This document shows, in pieces, positions 18,576 through 27,429 of a stretch of DNA of 64,000 nucleotides. How positions within the stretch are numbered: position 1 is the stretch's first letter; each line of letters begins with the position of its first letter. The position numbers were made by a program, and so were the translations under genes. Origin of the DNA: Cytobacillus pseudoceanisediminis. Lineage in GTDB: Bacteria > Bacillota > Bacilli > Bacillales > Cytobacillaceae. The stretch lies in assembly GCF_023516215.1 (NCBI RefSeq), contig NZ_CP097349.1:1736001-1800000 (forward strand). Reading direction: 5' to 3'. A model generated the notes under the pieces. It saw only the letters and a list, made by a program, of their open reading frames with translations, made no database searches and was not told the origin of the DNA.

Positions 18576-18619
18576 TATGAATGTAGCAAGCTATTAAACT
18601 TTTATGAGGTGATTATAGA

Positions 18620-20077
18620 ATGACAAATAAGAATAATCTAACTACAAGCTGGGGCGCCCCTGTTGGCGACAACCAAAATTCAATGACAGCTGGCTCTAGA
18701 GGGCCTACTTTGATTCAGGATGTACACTTGCTGGAAAAACTGGCCCATTTCAACAGAGAACGCGTGCCTGAGCGGGTAGTTCATGCCAAAGGTGCTGGCG
18801 CACATGGCTATTTTGAAGTTACTAATGACCTCACTAAATATACAAAAGCCGCATTCTTATCAGAAGTAGGCAAAAAAACTCCTTTATTCGTCCGTTTCTC
18901 AACTGTTGCGGGTGAATTGGGCTCTGCTGATACTGTACGCGACCCACGCGGTTTTGCGGTTAAGTTTTATACAGAAGAAGGCAACTACGACCTTGTAGGG
19001 AACAATACGCCTGTATTCTTTATTCGGGATGCAATTAAATTCCCTGACTTCATTCATACACAAAAGCGTGATCCAAAGACACATTTAAAAAATCCGACAG
19101 CCGTTTGGGACTTCTGGTCCTTATCACCTGAATCGCTGCACCAGGTAACCATCTTAATGTCAGACCGCGGCATACCTGCAACCCTTAGACATATGCACGG
19201 ATTCGGCAGCCATACATTTAAATGGGTAAATGAACAAGGTGAAGGTGTATGGGTTAAGTATCACTTTAAAACGGAACAGGGCGTTAAAAACCTTAGCGTG
19301 GACGCTGCAGCGAAAATGGCTGGAGAAAACCCTGATTACCATACAGAGGATTTATTTAATGCAATTGAGAATGGCGATTTCCCATCATGGAAGCTATGCG
19401 TGCAAATCATGCCGCTTGAAGATGCGAATACTTACCGGTTCGATCCATTCGATGTAACAAAGGTATGGTCACAGAAAGACTATCCATTAATCGAAGTAGG
19501 ACGCATGGTACTGAATAAAAACCCTGAAAACTACTTTGCTGAAGTTGAGCAGGCTACTTTCTCTCCTGGAACGCTCGTGCCGGGGATTGATGTTTCACCT
19601 GACAAGATGCTCCAGGGCCGTCTGTTCGCCTACCATGATGCACACCGCTACCGCGTAGGTGCGAACCATCAGATGCTGCCAATCAACCGACCTAAGAACG
19701 AAGTGCAAAACTATCAGCGTGACGGTCAGATGCGCTTTGACAACAATGGCGGAGGCTCTGTTTATTACGAGCCGAACAGCTTTGGAGGACCTACTGAGGC
19801 ACCGGAGCACAAGCAGGCTGCATACCCTGTTTCCGGTTTAGCCGAAAGTGTTGCATATGATCATAACGATCACTACACACAAGCCGGTGATCTATACCGC
19901 TTAATGAGTGAAGAGGAACGCTCCCGTCTTGTGGCAAACATTGTTGCTGCCATGAAGCCTGTAGAAAAAGAAGAAATTAAGCATCGCCAGATACAGCATT
20001 TCTTTAAAGCGGATCCTGATTATGGTACACGTATTGCTAAAGGTCTTGGCCTGGCAGTTCCGCAGGGAGTTAAGTGA
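18620..20077 (+). CDS. katA: Monofunctional haem catalase
   Basis: A 485-residue small-subunit clade 3 catalase. The distal His motif [15 protein letters not shown], the distal Asn region [10 protein letters not shown], and the proximal haem tyrosine motif [14 protein letters not shown] are all present. It converts hydrogen peroxide to water and oxygen in the cytoplasm. The start is ATG 18620 behind GAGGTGATTATAGA. The perfect PerR box upstream indicates peroxide induction. Confidence 0.97.
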   Translation: MTNKNNLTTSWGAPVGDNQNSMTAGSRGPTLIQDVHLLEKLAHFNRERVPERVVHAKGAGAHGYFEVTNDLTKYTKAAFLSEVGKKTPLFVRFSTVAGELGSADTVRDPRGFAVKFYTEEGNYDLVGNNTPVFFIRDAIKFPDFIHTQKRDPKTHLKNPTAVWDFWSLSPESLHQVTILMSDRGIPATLRHMHGFGSHTFKWVNEQGEGVWVKYHFKTEQGVKNLSVDAAAKMAGENPDYHTEDLFNAIENGDFPSWKLCVQIMPLEDANTYRFDPFDVTKVWSQKDYPLIEVGRMVLNKNPENYFAEVEQATFSPGTLVPGIDVSPDKMLQGRLFAYHDAHRYRVGANHQMLPINRPKNEVQNYQRDGQMRFDNNGGGSVYYEPNSFGGPTEAPEHKQAAYPVSGLAESVAYDHNDHYTQAGDLYRLMSEEERSRLVANIVAAMKPVEKEEIKHRQIQHFFKADPDYGTRIAKGLGLAVPQGVK

Positions 20078-20093
20078 ACCATTAAAAATAGCG

Positions 20094-20126
20094 AAAGGTG
20101 CCAATAACCTAATTGGCACCTTTTTT
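20094..20126 (+). terminator. Terminator after katA
   Basis: AAGGTGCCAAT pairs with ATTGGCACCTT, followed by T6. Confidence 0.9.
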
Positions 20127-20259
20127 CCGGGTGAAGTGTTAGTGTGCCCCCTATTGCTGATCCCCCAACATAACTTCCTTCCTGGTTATCCTTTGTCTTC
20201 CTTGTGTAAGATTGGCTTCATGTCCATCTAAAGAAGCTTCCTGTCCCCCTGCCCATTAC

Positions 20260-20460
20260 AAGCAAGAGGAGGAACTAAATGAAGCAACAGCCAAAATGGC
20301 AGATGCCACCCCTTAAGAGCATGAGGAGCATCTTGAAAAAATGGGCGAAGTCCAGGACCATCTTGATGATGGCGGCTTTTTATTCTCTGGATATTAAAAT
20401 TGAGAAAGCAGCGCGGGTGGTCTCCCTTTGGAAATGGTCCTTCAAGGTTAATTTGGGAAA
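20260..20460 (+). pseudogene. Decayed remnant of an ABC-F ATPase linker region
   Basis: The frame from 20260 reads QEEELNEATAKMADATP, a stop, then EHEEHLEKMGEVQDHLDDGGF. A neighbouring frame continues FYSLDIKIEKAARV. Together this parallels the segment of ABC-F proteins between the first Walker A and LSGGQ; the intact gene downstream has NELYAKMGDEGADIDALLAE and NDFYQINSKVEEVARGLG at the same place. No Walker motif or full domain remains. Several indels and stops make this true decay rather than one sequencing error. The rest of the gap 20127-20710 shows nothing I can name. Confidence 0.5.
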
Positions 20461-20710
20461 TAGAAATAATAGAAATAATAGCTAAATCAGGGAATTATAT
20501 GGATTCCATGATTTAGCAGATTCTTTCCGCCTATATTTCAATGCCATAAAATCAACATCCAGCTTTAATAGAGCCTTTAATTAAGAAAGGGCAGACTCCA
20601 ACTTATCCCAATAATCGAATTACATTTTTCACAAGAAATAACTTTAGATAGAAAAAACAGTATAAATCTAGTAAGATATCCACATGGAATATTAGAGAAG
20701 GGGTAAAAAA

Positions 20711-22264
20711 ATGAGCGTATTAAATGTACAAAATTTAAGTCACGGTTTCGGTGATCGTGCGATTTTCAATGATGTGTCTTTTCGACTTTTAAAAGGTGAA
20801 CACGTTGGACTAGTTGGGGCAAATGGAGAGGGTAAGTCTACTTTCATGAATATTGTTACCGGGAAGTTACAACCCGACGAGGGGAAAGTTGAGTGGTCAC
20901 GAAAAGTTCGTGTTGGTTACTTAGATCAGCATGCTGTACTTAAAAAGGGCACTACGATGCGTGACGCTTTGAGTACTGCTTTTCAATATCTTTTTGATGC
21001 TGAATCAGAGATCAATGAACTTTATGCAAAAATGGGTGATGAAGGTGCTGATATCGATGCATTACTTGCAGAAGTTGGCGAGCTGCAAGAAACTTTAGAT
21101 AGTAATGATTTCTATCAAATTAATTCAAAAGTTGAGGAAGTTGCTCGTGGCCTAGGATTAGACGATGTTGGACTTGATCGTGATATAGATGATCTCAGCG
21201 GTGGGCAGCGTACGAAAGTTTTACTAGCAAAGCTTTTGCTGGAAAAACCTGAAATCCTATTACTAGACGAGCCTACAAACTATTTGGATGAACAGCATAT
21301 CGAATGGTTGAAGCGCTATTTACAGGAATATGAGAATGCATTTATCTTGATTTCACATGATATTCCATTCTTGAACAATGTTGTTAACTTGATCTATCAC
21401 ATGGAAAACCAAGAGTTAAATCGCTATGTTGGTGACTATGATAACTTCTTAAAAGTATATGAAATGAAAAAGCAGCAGCTAGAGGCTGCATACAAACGTC
21501 AACAACAAGAAATTGCTGATTTAAAGGATTTCGTTGCTCGCAACAAGGCAAGTGTTGCGACTCGTAATATGGCGATGTCTCGTCAAAAGAAGCTCGACAA
21601 AATGGAAATTATTGAATTGGGGAGAGAGAAGCCGAAACCAGAGTTTATTTTCAAAGAAGCTCGTGCAGCTAGTCGCTGGATTTTCACGACTGAAGATCTT
21701 GTTATTGGTTACAATGAACCACTTTCACGCCCTCTGAATTTAAAAATGGAACGCGGACAAAAAATTGCATTCGTGGGAGCTAACGGTATTGGTAAGTCTA
21801 CTCTTTTAAAAAGTATTCTTGGATTGATTAGTCCCATTTCGGGTAAAGTGGAACGCGGTGAGTATCAATACATCGGTTACTTCGAGCAGGAAGTTAAGCA
21901 GGCCAACTACAACACTTGTATTGAAGAGATTTGGAGCGAGTTCCCAAGTATGAATCAGGCTGAAGTTCGTGCTGCTCTGGCAAAATGCGGATTAACGACG
22001 AAACATATTGAAAGTAAAATCGAAGTCCTTTCTGGCGGCGAAAAAGCCAAAGTTCGATTGTGTAAAATTTTAAACACAGAAACGAATTTATTAATTCTAG
22101 ACGAACCTACCAACCACTTGGATGTGGAAGCAAAAGAAGAGTTAAAGCGAGCTTTAAAGGCATATCGCGGAAGTATCTTGATGGTATCCCACGAACCTGA
22201 TTTCTATCGTGAAATTGCGACCGATATTTGGAATTGTGAGGATTGGACTACGAAAGTTTTTTAA
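20711..22264 (+). CDS. ABC-F family ATP-binding protein
   Basis: A 517-residue soluble protein with two ABC domains and no membrane part. Domain 1 has GANGEGKST, LSGGQ and LLLDEPT; domain 2 has GANGIGKST, LSGGE and LILDEPT. A charged helical linker (residues about 240-300) joins them. ABC-F proteins bind the ribosome E site and act in translation or antibiotic protection. The full-length sequence looks closest to the YkpA/YbiT-type housekeeping group rather than Vga/Lsa resistance factors, but this is judgement by eye. The start is ATG 20711 behind GAAGGGG. Confidence 0.92.
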   Translation: MSVLNVQNLSHGFGDRAIFNDVSFRLLKGEHVGLVGANGEGKSTFMNIVTGKLQPDEGKVEWSRKVRVGYLDQHAVLKKGTTMRDALSTAFQYLFDAESEINELYAKMGDEGADIDALLAEVGELQETLDSNDFYQINSKVEEVARGLGLDDVGLDRDIDDLSGGQRTKVLLAKLLLEKPEILLLDEPTNYLDEQHIEWLKRYLQEYENAFILISHDIPFLNNVVNLIYHMENQELNRYVGDYDNFLKVYEMKKQQLEAAYKRQQQEIADLKDFVARNKASVATRNMAMSRQKKLDKMEIIELGREKPKPEFIFKEARAASRWIFTTEDLVIGYNEPLSRPLNLKMERGQKIAFVGANGIGKSTLLKSILGLISPISGKVERGEYQYIGYFEQEVKQANYNTCIEEIWSEFPSMNQAEVRAALAKCGLTTKHIESKIEVLSGGEKAKVRLCKILNTETNLLILDEPTNHLDVEAKEELKRALKAYRGSILMVSHEPDFYREIATDIWNCEDWTTKVF

Positions 22265-22317
22265 TTTCAATAAACAAGTTTAAATGGTATTAGGTCAATA
22301 AAGTAGATACAATCACA

Positions 22318-22342
22318 ATCCCCTGCGGCGCAGGGGTTTTTT
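22318..22342 (+). terminator. Terminator after the ABC-F gene
   Basis: CCCCTGC and GCAGGGG form a stem followed by T6. The remaining gap to 22571 shows no further feature. Confidence 0.85.
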
Positions 22343-22571
22343 CATTTCAGGTCGCCATTTTATCAGGTTCAAACATTGTTCACAAAAAATTCTTATTTAC
22401 CTTCAAGTGCTACATATAAACATTCTATTAAGATACTCTGGCCATTTCCTATATATGGATCACTCAAAAGCAATACAGGCAATGATTTCTTCGTGTATAA
22501 TAAGGGAAGTTTTCAATAATGGAAGCGGTTAATTTTGGTGAAAAATAATTGGCAAAGGACTTATAACATCC

Positions 22572-23426
22572 ATGACAAAAAAGAAGATTGCCTGGATAAC
22601 AGACAGCACTGCTTATATTTCTGAGGATCTGCTCGAACACCCTGATGTTTATATTGTGCCTCTATTAATAACATTCGGTGAGGAGTCATTTGAAGATGGT
22701 ATTGATTTAAACACAGATCAGCTGTACAGCCGGATCCGGACTGAAAAAGAAGTTCCTAAAACTTCACAGCCTTCTGCCGGGAGATTTGCTGAACTATTTG
22801 AAACATTGAAGATTGAATATGATGCTGCGGTCGCTGTACATGTTTCCAGCAAATTAAGCGGTACGATGAACAGCTGCCTGGCCGGATCTGAGCTGGCAGG
22901 GTTCCCTGTTTCGGCAGTTGATTCAAAATGCATGTCTTATGCTATTACGTCTTTAATCTATAAAGGATTAAAGCTTGCTGAGAATGAAATGCCAGTTCAT
23001 AAGATTGCTGAAATCCTTCAAAGTGAGGCAGACAAATCTGAGAATTATATCTTGCTTGGCAGCCTTGAGCAATTTTATAAAGGCGGCAGAATGTCAGGAA
23101 CACAATATCTGCTGGGAAGCATATTAAAAATAAAGCCAATAATCCGCATTAACCGGGACGGTGCGTTTGAATTGTTTGATAAAGTCCGTTCGGATAAAAA
23201 AGCAATTAAAAGAATGATAGAATTGCTCGGGGATGCTTACGAAAGCCACACCATTCCTCAGGTTCAAATCATGCATGGGAATGTGCGGGGCAAAGCGGAG
23301 GAACTGGCAGAGGAAATCAAATCACACTTTCCCCGCCTCGATATTATCATTGGTGAAATAAGCTCAACCATTGCTGCCCATGCAGGCGAAGGTACAATCG
23401 CCATCATTTGGCAGAATGAAAAGTAA
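22572..23426 (+). CDS. DegV family fatty acid-binding protein
   Basis: A 284-residue two-domain DegV/FakB-type protein. It starts KKIAWITDSTAYI (TDST motif), has TSQPSAGRF and SSKLSGTMNSC, and in the second lobe GGRMSG, all typical lipid-contacting motifs. FakB partners of a FakA kinase present exogenous fatty acids for phosphorylation; no fakA is in the window. The start is ATG 22572 behind AAAGGA. Confidence 0.9.
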   Translation: MTKKKIAWITDSTAYISEDLLEHPDVYIVPLLITFGEESFEDGIDLNTDQLYSRIRTEKEVPKTSQPSAGRFAELFETLKIEYDAAVAVHVSSKLSGTMNSCLAGSELAGFPVSAVDSKCMSYAITSLIYKGLKLAENEMPVHKIAEILQSEADKSENYILLGSLEQFYKGGRMSGTQYLLGSILKIKPIIRINRDGAFELFDKVRSDKKAIKRMIELLGDAYESHTIPQVQIMHGNVRGKAEELAEEIKSHFPRLDIIIGEISSTIAAHAGEGTIAIIWQNEK

Positions 23427-23467
23427 AAAAAGCACTCTCCCTACGGAAAAAGGGAAAGTGCTTTTTT
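23425..23467. terminator. Bidirectional terminator between degV and hmgA
   Basis: A long stem (AAAGCACT.TCCCT with AGGGA.AGTGCTTT) is flanked by A and T runs, serving both convergent genes. Confidence 0.85.
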
Positions 23468-24622
23468 CTATTCAATCCATGTATACATGTACTTTTCATC
23501 TTCTATTAACTTAGCTTTTTTCACCAATTTTAATGGCCTGAATGTATCAATCATAACAGCAAGCTCAAGAGTTTCCTTTTTGCCAATGCTTGCTTCAGTC
23601 TTCCCGGGATGAGGGCCATGGGGAATCCCGCTCGGATGAAGAGTGATGGAGCCTTCCCTGATACCCTTTCTGCTCATAAAGTTGCCTTCCACATAATAAA
23701 GCAGTTCATCACTATTGACATTGCTGTGATAGTAAGGGGCAGGGATGGCCTCTGGATGGTAGTCATATAATCTGGGAACAAAAGAACATACAACAAAATT
23801 ATGTCCTTCAAATGTCTGATGAACTGGCGGGGGCTGATGGACCCTTCCAGTAATCGGTTCAAAGTCTTCAATATTAAATACCCACGGATAGAGATAGCCG
23901 TCCCAGCCTTCCACATCAAGCGGATGATGATTCAGGATATGAGAATGCAAATATCCCCTTGTTTTCGTAATGACTTCATGTTCCCCTTTTTGATCATATG
24001 TTTCCAAGGTCTCTGGTCCCCGAATATCTCTTTCACAGAAAGGACTATGTTCGAGCAGCTGCCCATATTCATTTCGATATCTTCTTGGTGTTGTAATTTG
24101 GCTGAAGGACTCCACCAGGAGTACTTTTGTCAATTGCTCATTGTCCGGAATCACCCGGTAAATAGTGCCTATCGGAATTATGACATAGTCCCCCGGACGA
24201 TAGGTTAAGGTTCCGAACATAGTCTCAATTTTTCCTGTTCCATAGTGAATGTAAAGCATCTCATCGCCATCACCATTCCGGTAAAAGCTCTTCATCGGCT
24301 CTGTAATATTTATACTGCCTATTAAAAGATCATCATTACCAAGCAGATATTCCCGTGCTGAAAGTGCATTTCCTTTCTTTTCGATTTGATCTGTAAACAA
24401 ATGGCGGTGCTTCAAGCTTTCCTGTTCCTCATACTCGGGAACATATTTTCCTATCAGCTCAGTACGTGCTACTTCTGTCGGCATGTAGTGATGATAAAGA
24501 ATGGATTGGGTGCCGGAAAAACCTTTTGTCCCCATAACCTGTTCCCTGAAAAGGGTTCCATCCGATTTTTTGAAAGTCGTATGCCGTTTGTGCGGGATTC
24601 TTCCCATTTGGCGATAAAACAT
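23468..24622 (-). CDS. hmgA: Homogentisate 1,2-dioxygenase
   Basis: A 384-residue non-haem iron dioxygenase opening the homogentisate ring to maleylacetoacetate in tyrosine degradation. Cupin-type segments are visible, including YYHSNVNSDELLYYVEGNF and LHPSGIPHGPHPG, which carry the His/Glu iron ligands. It is shorter than the human enzyme (about 445) but fits the Bacillus type. The start is ATG 24622 behind GAGGTGG; an upstream in-frame ATG at 24646 would overlap the preceding gene. It is last in the hisC-flavin reductase-FAH-hmgA operon, with a 10-base gap. Confidence 0.93.
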   Translation of the reverse strand: MFYRQMGRIPHKRHTTFKKSDGTLFREQVMGTKGFSGTQSILYHHYMPTEVARTELIGKYVPEYEEQESLKHRHLFTDQIEKKGNALSAREYLLGNDDLLIGSINITEPMKSFYRNGDGDEMLYIHYGTGKIETMFGTLTYRPGDYVIIPIGTIYRVIPDNEQLTKVLLVESFSQITTPRRYRNEYGQLLEHSPFCERDIRGPETLETYDQKGEHEVITKTRGYLHSHILNHHPLDVEGWDGYLYPWVFNIEDFEPITGRVHQPPPVHQTFEGHNFVVCSFVPRLYDYHPEAIPAPYYHSNVNSDELLYYVEGNFMSRKGIREGSITLHPSGIPHGPHPGKTEASIGKKETLELAVMIDTFRPLKLVKKAKLIEDEKYMYTWIE

Positions 24623-24632
24623 GTTTTCCACC

Positions 24633-25556
24633 TCACTTGTTTGCAATTCGATTTTTTAAGACCCCCAGATTTCCAATCTCAAGCTCAACTTCATCCCCTT
24701 GTTCAAGCCAGCGGTGCACATCTGTGCCAAGCTCAAGGATGCAGCCGCTCCCAACAGTCCCAGAGCCTATCATTTCACCAGGGCAAAGGGTTACACCATC
24801 AGAAGCCCGCTCAATCATTTCGTAAAAAGAATAGTAGAGATCCTGCATATTCCCCTCTGAGAGAAGAGTTCCATTTACTTTTGCTGTCATCGGCAAATCA
24901 TAGCCGTTTTCAACACGGAAATGCTCCAGCTCATCTTTTGTAACGATATATGGCCCTGTACTAGTGGCAAAATCCTTCCCTTTTGCAGGGCCAAGACCTA
25001 CCTTCATTTCTTTGCGCTGAATGTCTCTTGCGCTCCAATCATTCAAGATGCAATAACCGAAAATATAATCATCCGCTTCAGAAGCTTTGATATCCCTTCC
25101 TTCTTTTCCAATGATACAGGCAATTTCCAGCTCATAATCAAGCCATTTGCACTGACTGGGACGTGAAATTTCTTCATTCGGCCCCTTGATGCTTAAATGA
25201 TTTGAGAAATAAAAAACTGGTATGTCATACCATTCGGGTATCATATCAAGTCCGCGGTTAGCTCTTGCCGTTTTTACATGTTCCTCGAAAGCATAGAAAT
25301 CCCGGAAGCTTTTTGGATTTGGAAGTGGTGCTTTTAAGGTGACTTCCGATAAAGAATATACCCCTCTATCAGTGTCCTTCAGTTTTTTGCTGGTTAATAA
25401 GTATTCCATAAAAAATTCATGATTCTCCAGGAATGCCAGCATGGTTTTGGGAAGAACACCATTGGTCGCTTCATGCATATCAACGGCAAACTCCTTATTC
25501 TTCAGCCAGCCAGCTCTAATGGATCCATCTGATTTTTGAAAAGTTATGAATTTCAT
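24633..25556 (-). CDS. Fumarylacetoacetate hydrolase family protein
   Basis: A 307-residue FAH-fold enzyme. Metal-binding acidic residues lie in WLDYELEIACIIGKEGRD and in GYCILNDWSARDIQ; the C-terminal GSGTVGSGC segment is typical. By context it cleaves fumarylacetoacetate to fumarate and acetoacetate, the last step of tyrosine breakdown. The fold also includes decarboxylases and isomerases of homoprotocatechuate breakdown, so specificity rests on neighbours. The start is ATG 25556 behind AAGGTGAT. Confidence 0.9.
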   Translation of the reverse strand: MKFITFQKSDGSIRAGWLKNKEFAVDMHEATNGVLPKTMLAFLENHEFFMEYLLTSKKLKDTDRGVYSLSEVTLKAPLPNPKSFRDFYAFEEHVKTARANRGLDMIPEWYDIPVFYFSNHLSIKGPNEEISRPSQCKWLDYELEIACIIGKEGRDIKASEADDYIFGYCILNDWSARDIQRKEMKVGLGPAKGKDFATSTGPYIVTKDELEHFRVENGYDLPMTAKVNGTLLSEGNMQDLYYSFYEMIERASDGVTLCPGEMIGSGTVGSGCILELGTDVHRWLEQGDEVELEIGNLGVLKNRIANK

Positions 25557-25560
25557 AGCA

Positions 25561-26181
25561 TCACCTTGGCTCTGTTTTTCGGATTAATTCAAATACATCC
25601 GTCATCGGCCTGGTATAAATATGTCCTGCCATTCGGCCAACTGGCTTTAGTTTCTCAGAACTAATCCTTCCATTTTCATATAGCTCTTCAGCAACATGCA
25701 CATGCTCCACTTTACCAATCACCAGGCTTCCTGAGCCAGGTCGTTCTCCAAAATGAAGTACCTGATGGAGACTGCATTCCAAGTGAATTTTTGATTCTTT
25801 CACCCGAGGAGGATTCACAGCGGCACTTTTTTCTTTAGTGAGCCCAGCGGCGACCAGTTCGTCTGTACCAGCCGGGTAATCCGCTGCACAAATATTCATC
25901 TTCTCTGTAAAGTCTTGACTGACTATGTTAATAACGAATTCCTTTGTTTCTTCGATATTGGCAAGTGTGTCTTTCTTAGAGCCATCTGTCCCTTTTCGCA
26001 TCGGAGAAAAACAAATCAGCATCGGATCTGCACATATGGCAGTAAAAAAGCTAAATGGAGCTGCATTTACATTTCCATCCGCATCCATAGTGGTAACAAA
26101 CGCAATGGGACGCGGCAGGATAGAACCAACCAGCAGCTTATAAGCGTCATTCCATTCCAGACTGGCAGGATTTAATTCCAT
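25561..26181 (-). CDS. Flavin reductase-like (FMN-binding split barrel) protein
   Basis: A 206-residue protein of the DIM6/NTAB/HpaC-like family, with SILPRPIAFVTTMDADGNVNAAPFSFF at the start and KDTLANIEETKEFVINIV in the middle. Such proteins reduce FMN for a partner oxygenase or act alone on flavins. None of the known tyrosine-to-fumarate steps needs a flavin reductase, so its role in this operon is open. Gaps of four to five bases to both neighbours show cotranscription. Confidence 0.88.
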   Translation of the reverse strand: MELNPASLEWNDAYKLLVGSILPRPIAFVTTMDADGNVNAAPFSFFTAICADPMLICFSPMRKGTDGSKKDTLANIEETKEFVINIVSQDFTEKMNICAADYPAGTDELVAAGLTKEKSAAVNPPRVKESKIHLECSLHQVLHFGERPGSGSLVIGKVEHVHVAEELYENGRISSEKLKPVGRMAGHIYTRPMTDVFELIRKTEPR

Positions 26182-26186
26182 ACACC

Positions 26187-27281
26187 TTACACCGCCTTTT
26201 CATTTAGAAGTTTGTTTATCACATCTATGGCTGCTTCATTATCTTCCCTTGTGCCTAAAGTCATCCGAAAAGCATCAAGATATCCCTCAAGCTTCATTTG
26301 CCGGACAACTAAGCCATTGGCAATCAAGTTCTCCGCTATTGGATACTGACTAAAAATATAAATAAAGTTGGTTTGGGAAGGAAAAAAGCGAACCTGTAAA
26401 TCATTTAACTTCTGACTCACAAATTTCATCTCTTTGGCATTTTTTTCAGCACATTCCCTTATAAAGCCTTGGTCATGTAATGCCGCTGCAGCGGCTGCCT
26501 GGGCAAGATGATTGACATTAAAAACATCTTTCACCTTATGAAGCTCATTCACTATCTCGGAATCCATGATTCCATAGCCGACACGGAGACCGGCAAGACC
26601 GTAAATTTTGGAAAAAGTCCGCAGAATGATCAAATTCGGCTTCTTTTCCAAAAGTGAAATAGAGTCAAGGTAATCTGATGATTGCACATATTCATAGTAA
26701 GCTTCATCTAGAATAATCAAGATATTCGAAGGAACTTTTTCGATGAATTGCAGAAGTTCTGTTTTACCGACTATGGTTCCTGTAGGGTTGTTGGGATTGC
26801 AGATAAATATCATTTTTGTTTTTTTGCTGACCTGTGCATACATGGCATTTAGATTATGTGTGCCATTTTGCAGCGGGACAGTAATAGCACTGCCTCCTTC
26901 AATCAGGACGTTTGTTTCATAGCGAGGAAAGGTCATCTGTGCCATAATAGCCTCGTCTCCAGTGCTTATGTATGCTCTAGTCAATAAACGGATGATTTCT
27001 TCTGATCCATTGCTTACAAGAAATTTATCTTGATTTATATTGTAGAATCCGGCCAGTTTGCGCTTAAGCAGGGAAACAGTTCCGTCCGGATAAAAATAAA
27101 GGCTATTCATCGCCTTGCTGATGCTGTTCTTTACTTCTGGTGAACAGCCATACACATTTTCATTATCAGACATTTTCCGGACAGCCATTAAATTGAACTT
27201 TTCTTTGATCTCTTCCGGCGAGCTGCCAAGCGGATAAGAAACAATCTTCTCCACGGCGCTTTTTGTCTGGATTCTGGCCAT
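26187..27281 (-). CDS. hisC: Histidinol-phosphate/aromatic aminotransferase family (probable tyrosine/phenylalanine aminotransferase)
   Basis: A 364-residue fold-type I PLP aminotransferase with ICNPNNPTGTIV, LDEAYYEYV and the PLP lysine in RTFSKIYGLAGLRVGYG. HisC-type enzymes also transaminate aromatic amino acids. At the head of an operon leading to homogentisate cleavage it most probably turns tyrosine into 4-hydroxyphenylpyruvate. The start is ATG 27281 behind AAGGAGG; an upstream ATG at 27350 would overlap the terminator hairpin. Confidence 0.87.
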   Translation of the reverse strand: MARIQTKSAVEKIVSYPLGSSPEEIKEKFNLMAVRKMSDNENVYGCSPEVKNSISKAMNSLYFYPDGTVSLLKRKLAGFYNINQDKFLVSNGSEEIIRLLTRAYISTGDEAIMAQMTFPRYETNVLIEGGSAITVPLQNGTHNLNAMYAQVSKKTKMIFICNPNNPTGTIVGKTELLQFIEKVPSNILIILDEAYYEYVQSSDYLDSISLLEKKPNLIILRTFSKIYGLAGLRVGYGIMDSEIVNELHKVKDVFNVNHLAQAAAAAALHDQGFIRECAEKNAKEMKFVSQKLNDLQVRFFPSQTNFIYIFSQYPIAENLIANGLVVRQMKLEGYLDAFRMTLGTREDNEAAIDVINKLLNEKAV

Positions 27282-27305
27282 CTGTGTTGCCTCCTTCTTA
27301 ATTAT

Positions 27306-27333
27306 TAAAAAAGGGAGAAAGTATCTCCCCCTC
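27306..27333 (-). terminator. Terminator or attenuator between hpd and hisC
   Basis: The minus strand reads GGGAGATA-CTT-TCTCCC followed by T6. It lies just before the hisC ribosome binding site, so hpd transcripts may stop here or read through in part. Confidence 0.7.
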
Positions 27334-27379
27334 AAAAATAAAAAATACATAATCTTGGAATTCCATTACTGTTTAACTG

Positions 27380-27420
27380 CTGCGCCTACCCCCTCATGGT
27401 GAAGGGGGCGGGGCATTCCT
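27380..27420 (-). repeat. Partial copy of the dispersed palindromic repeat
   Basis: On the minus strand GGGGTAGGCGC matches the end of the element at 50144-50263 for 11 bases. The copy contains its own hairpin of C5 and G5 arms. It is weaker than the other copies. Confidence 0.35.
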
Positions 27421-27429
27421 CTTTTCTAT

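Noticed and set aside
20279..20485. 68-codon plus-strand frame before the ABC-F gene
   Set aside because: Its sequence makes sense only as part of a decayed ABC-F fragment in mixed frames, so it was listed as a remnant, not a gene.
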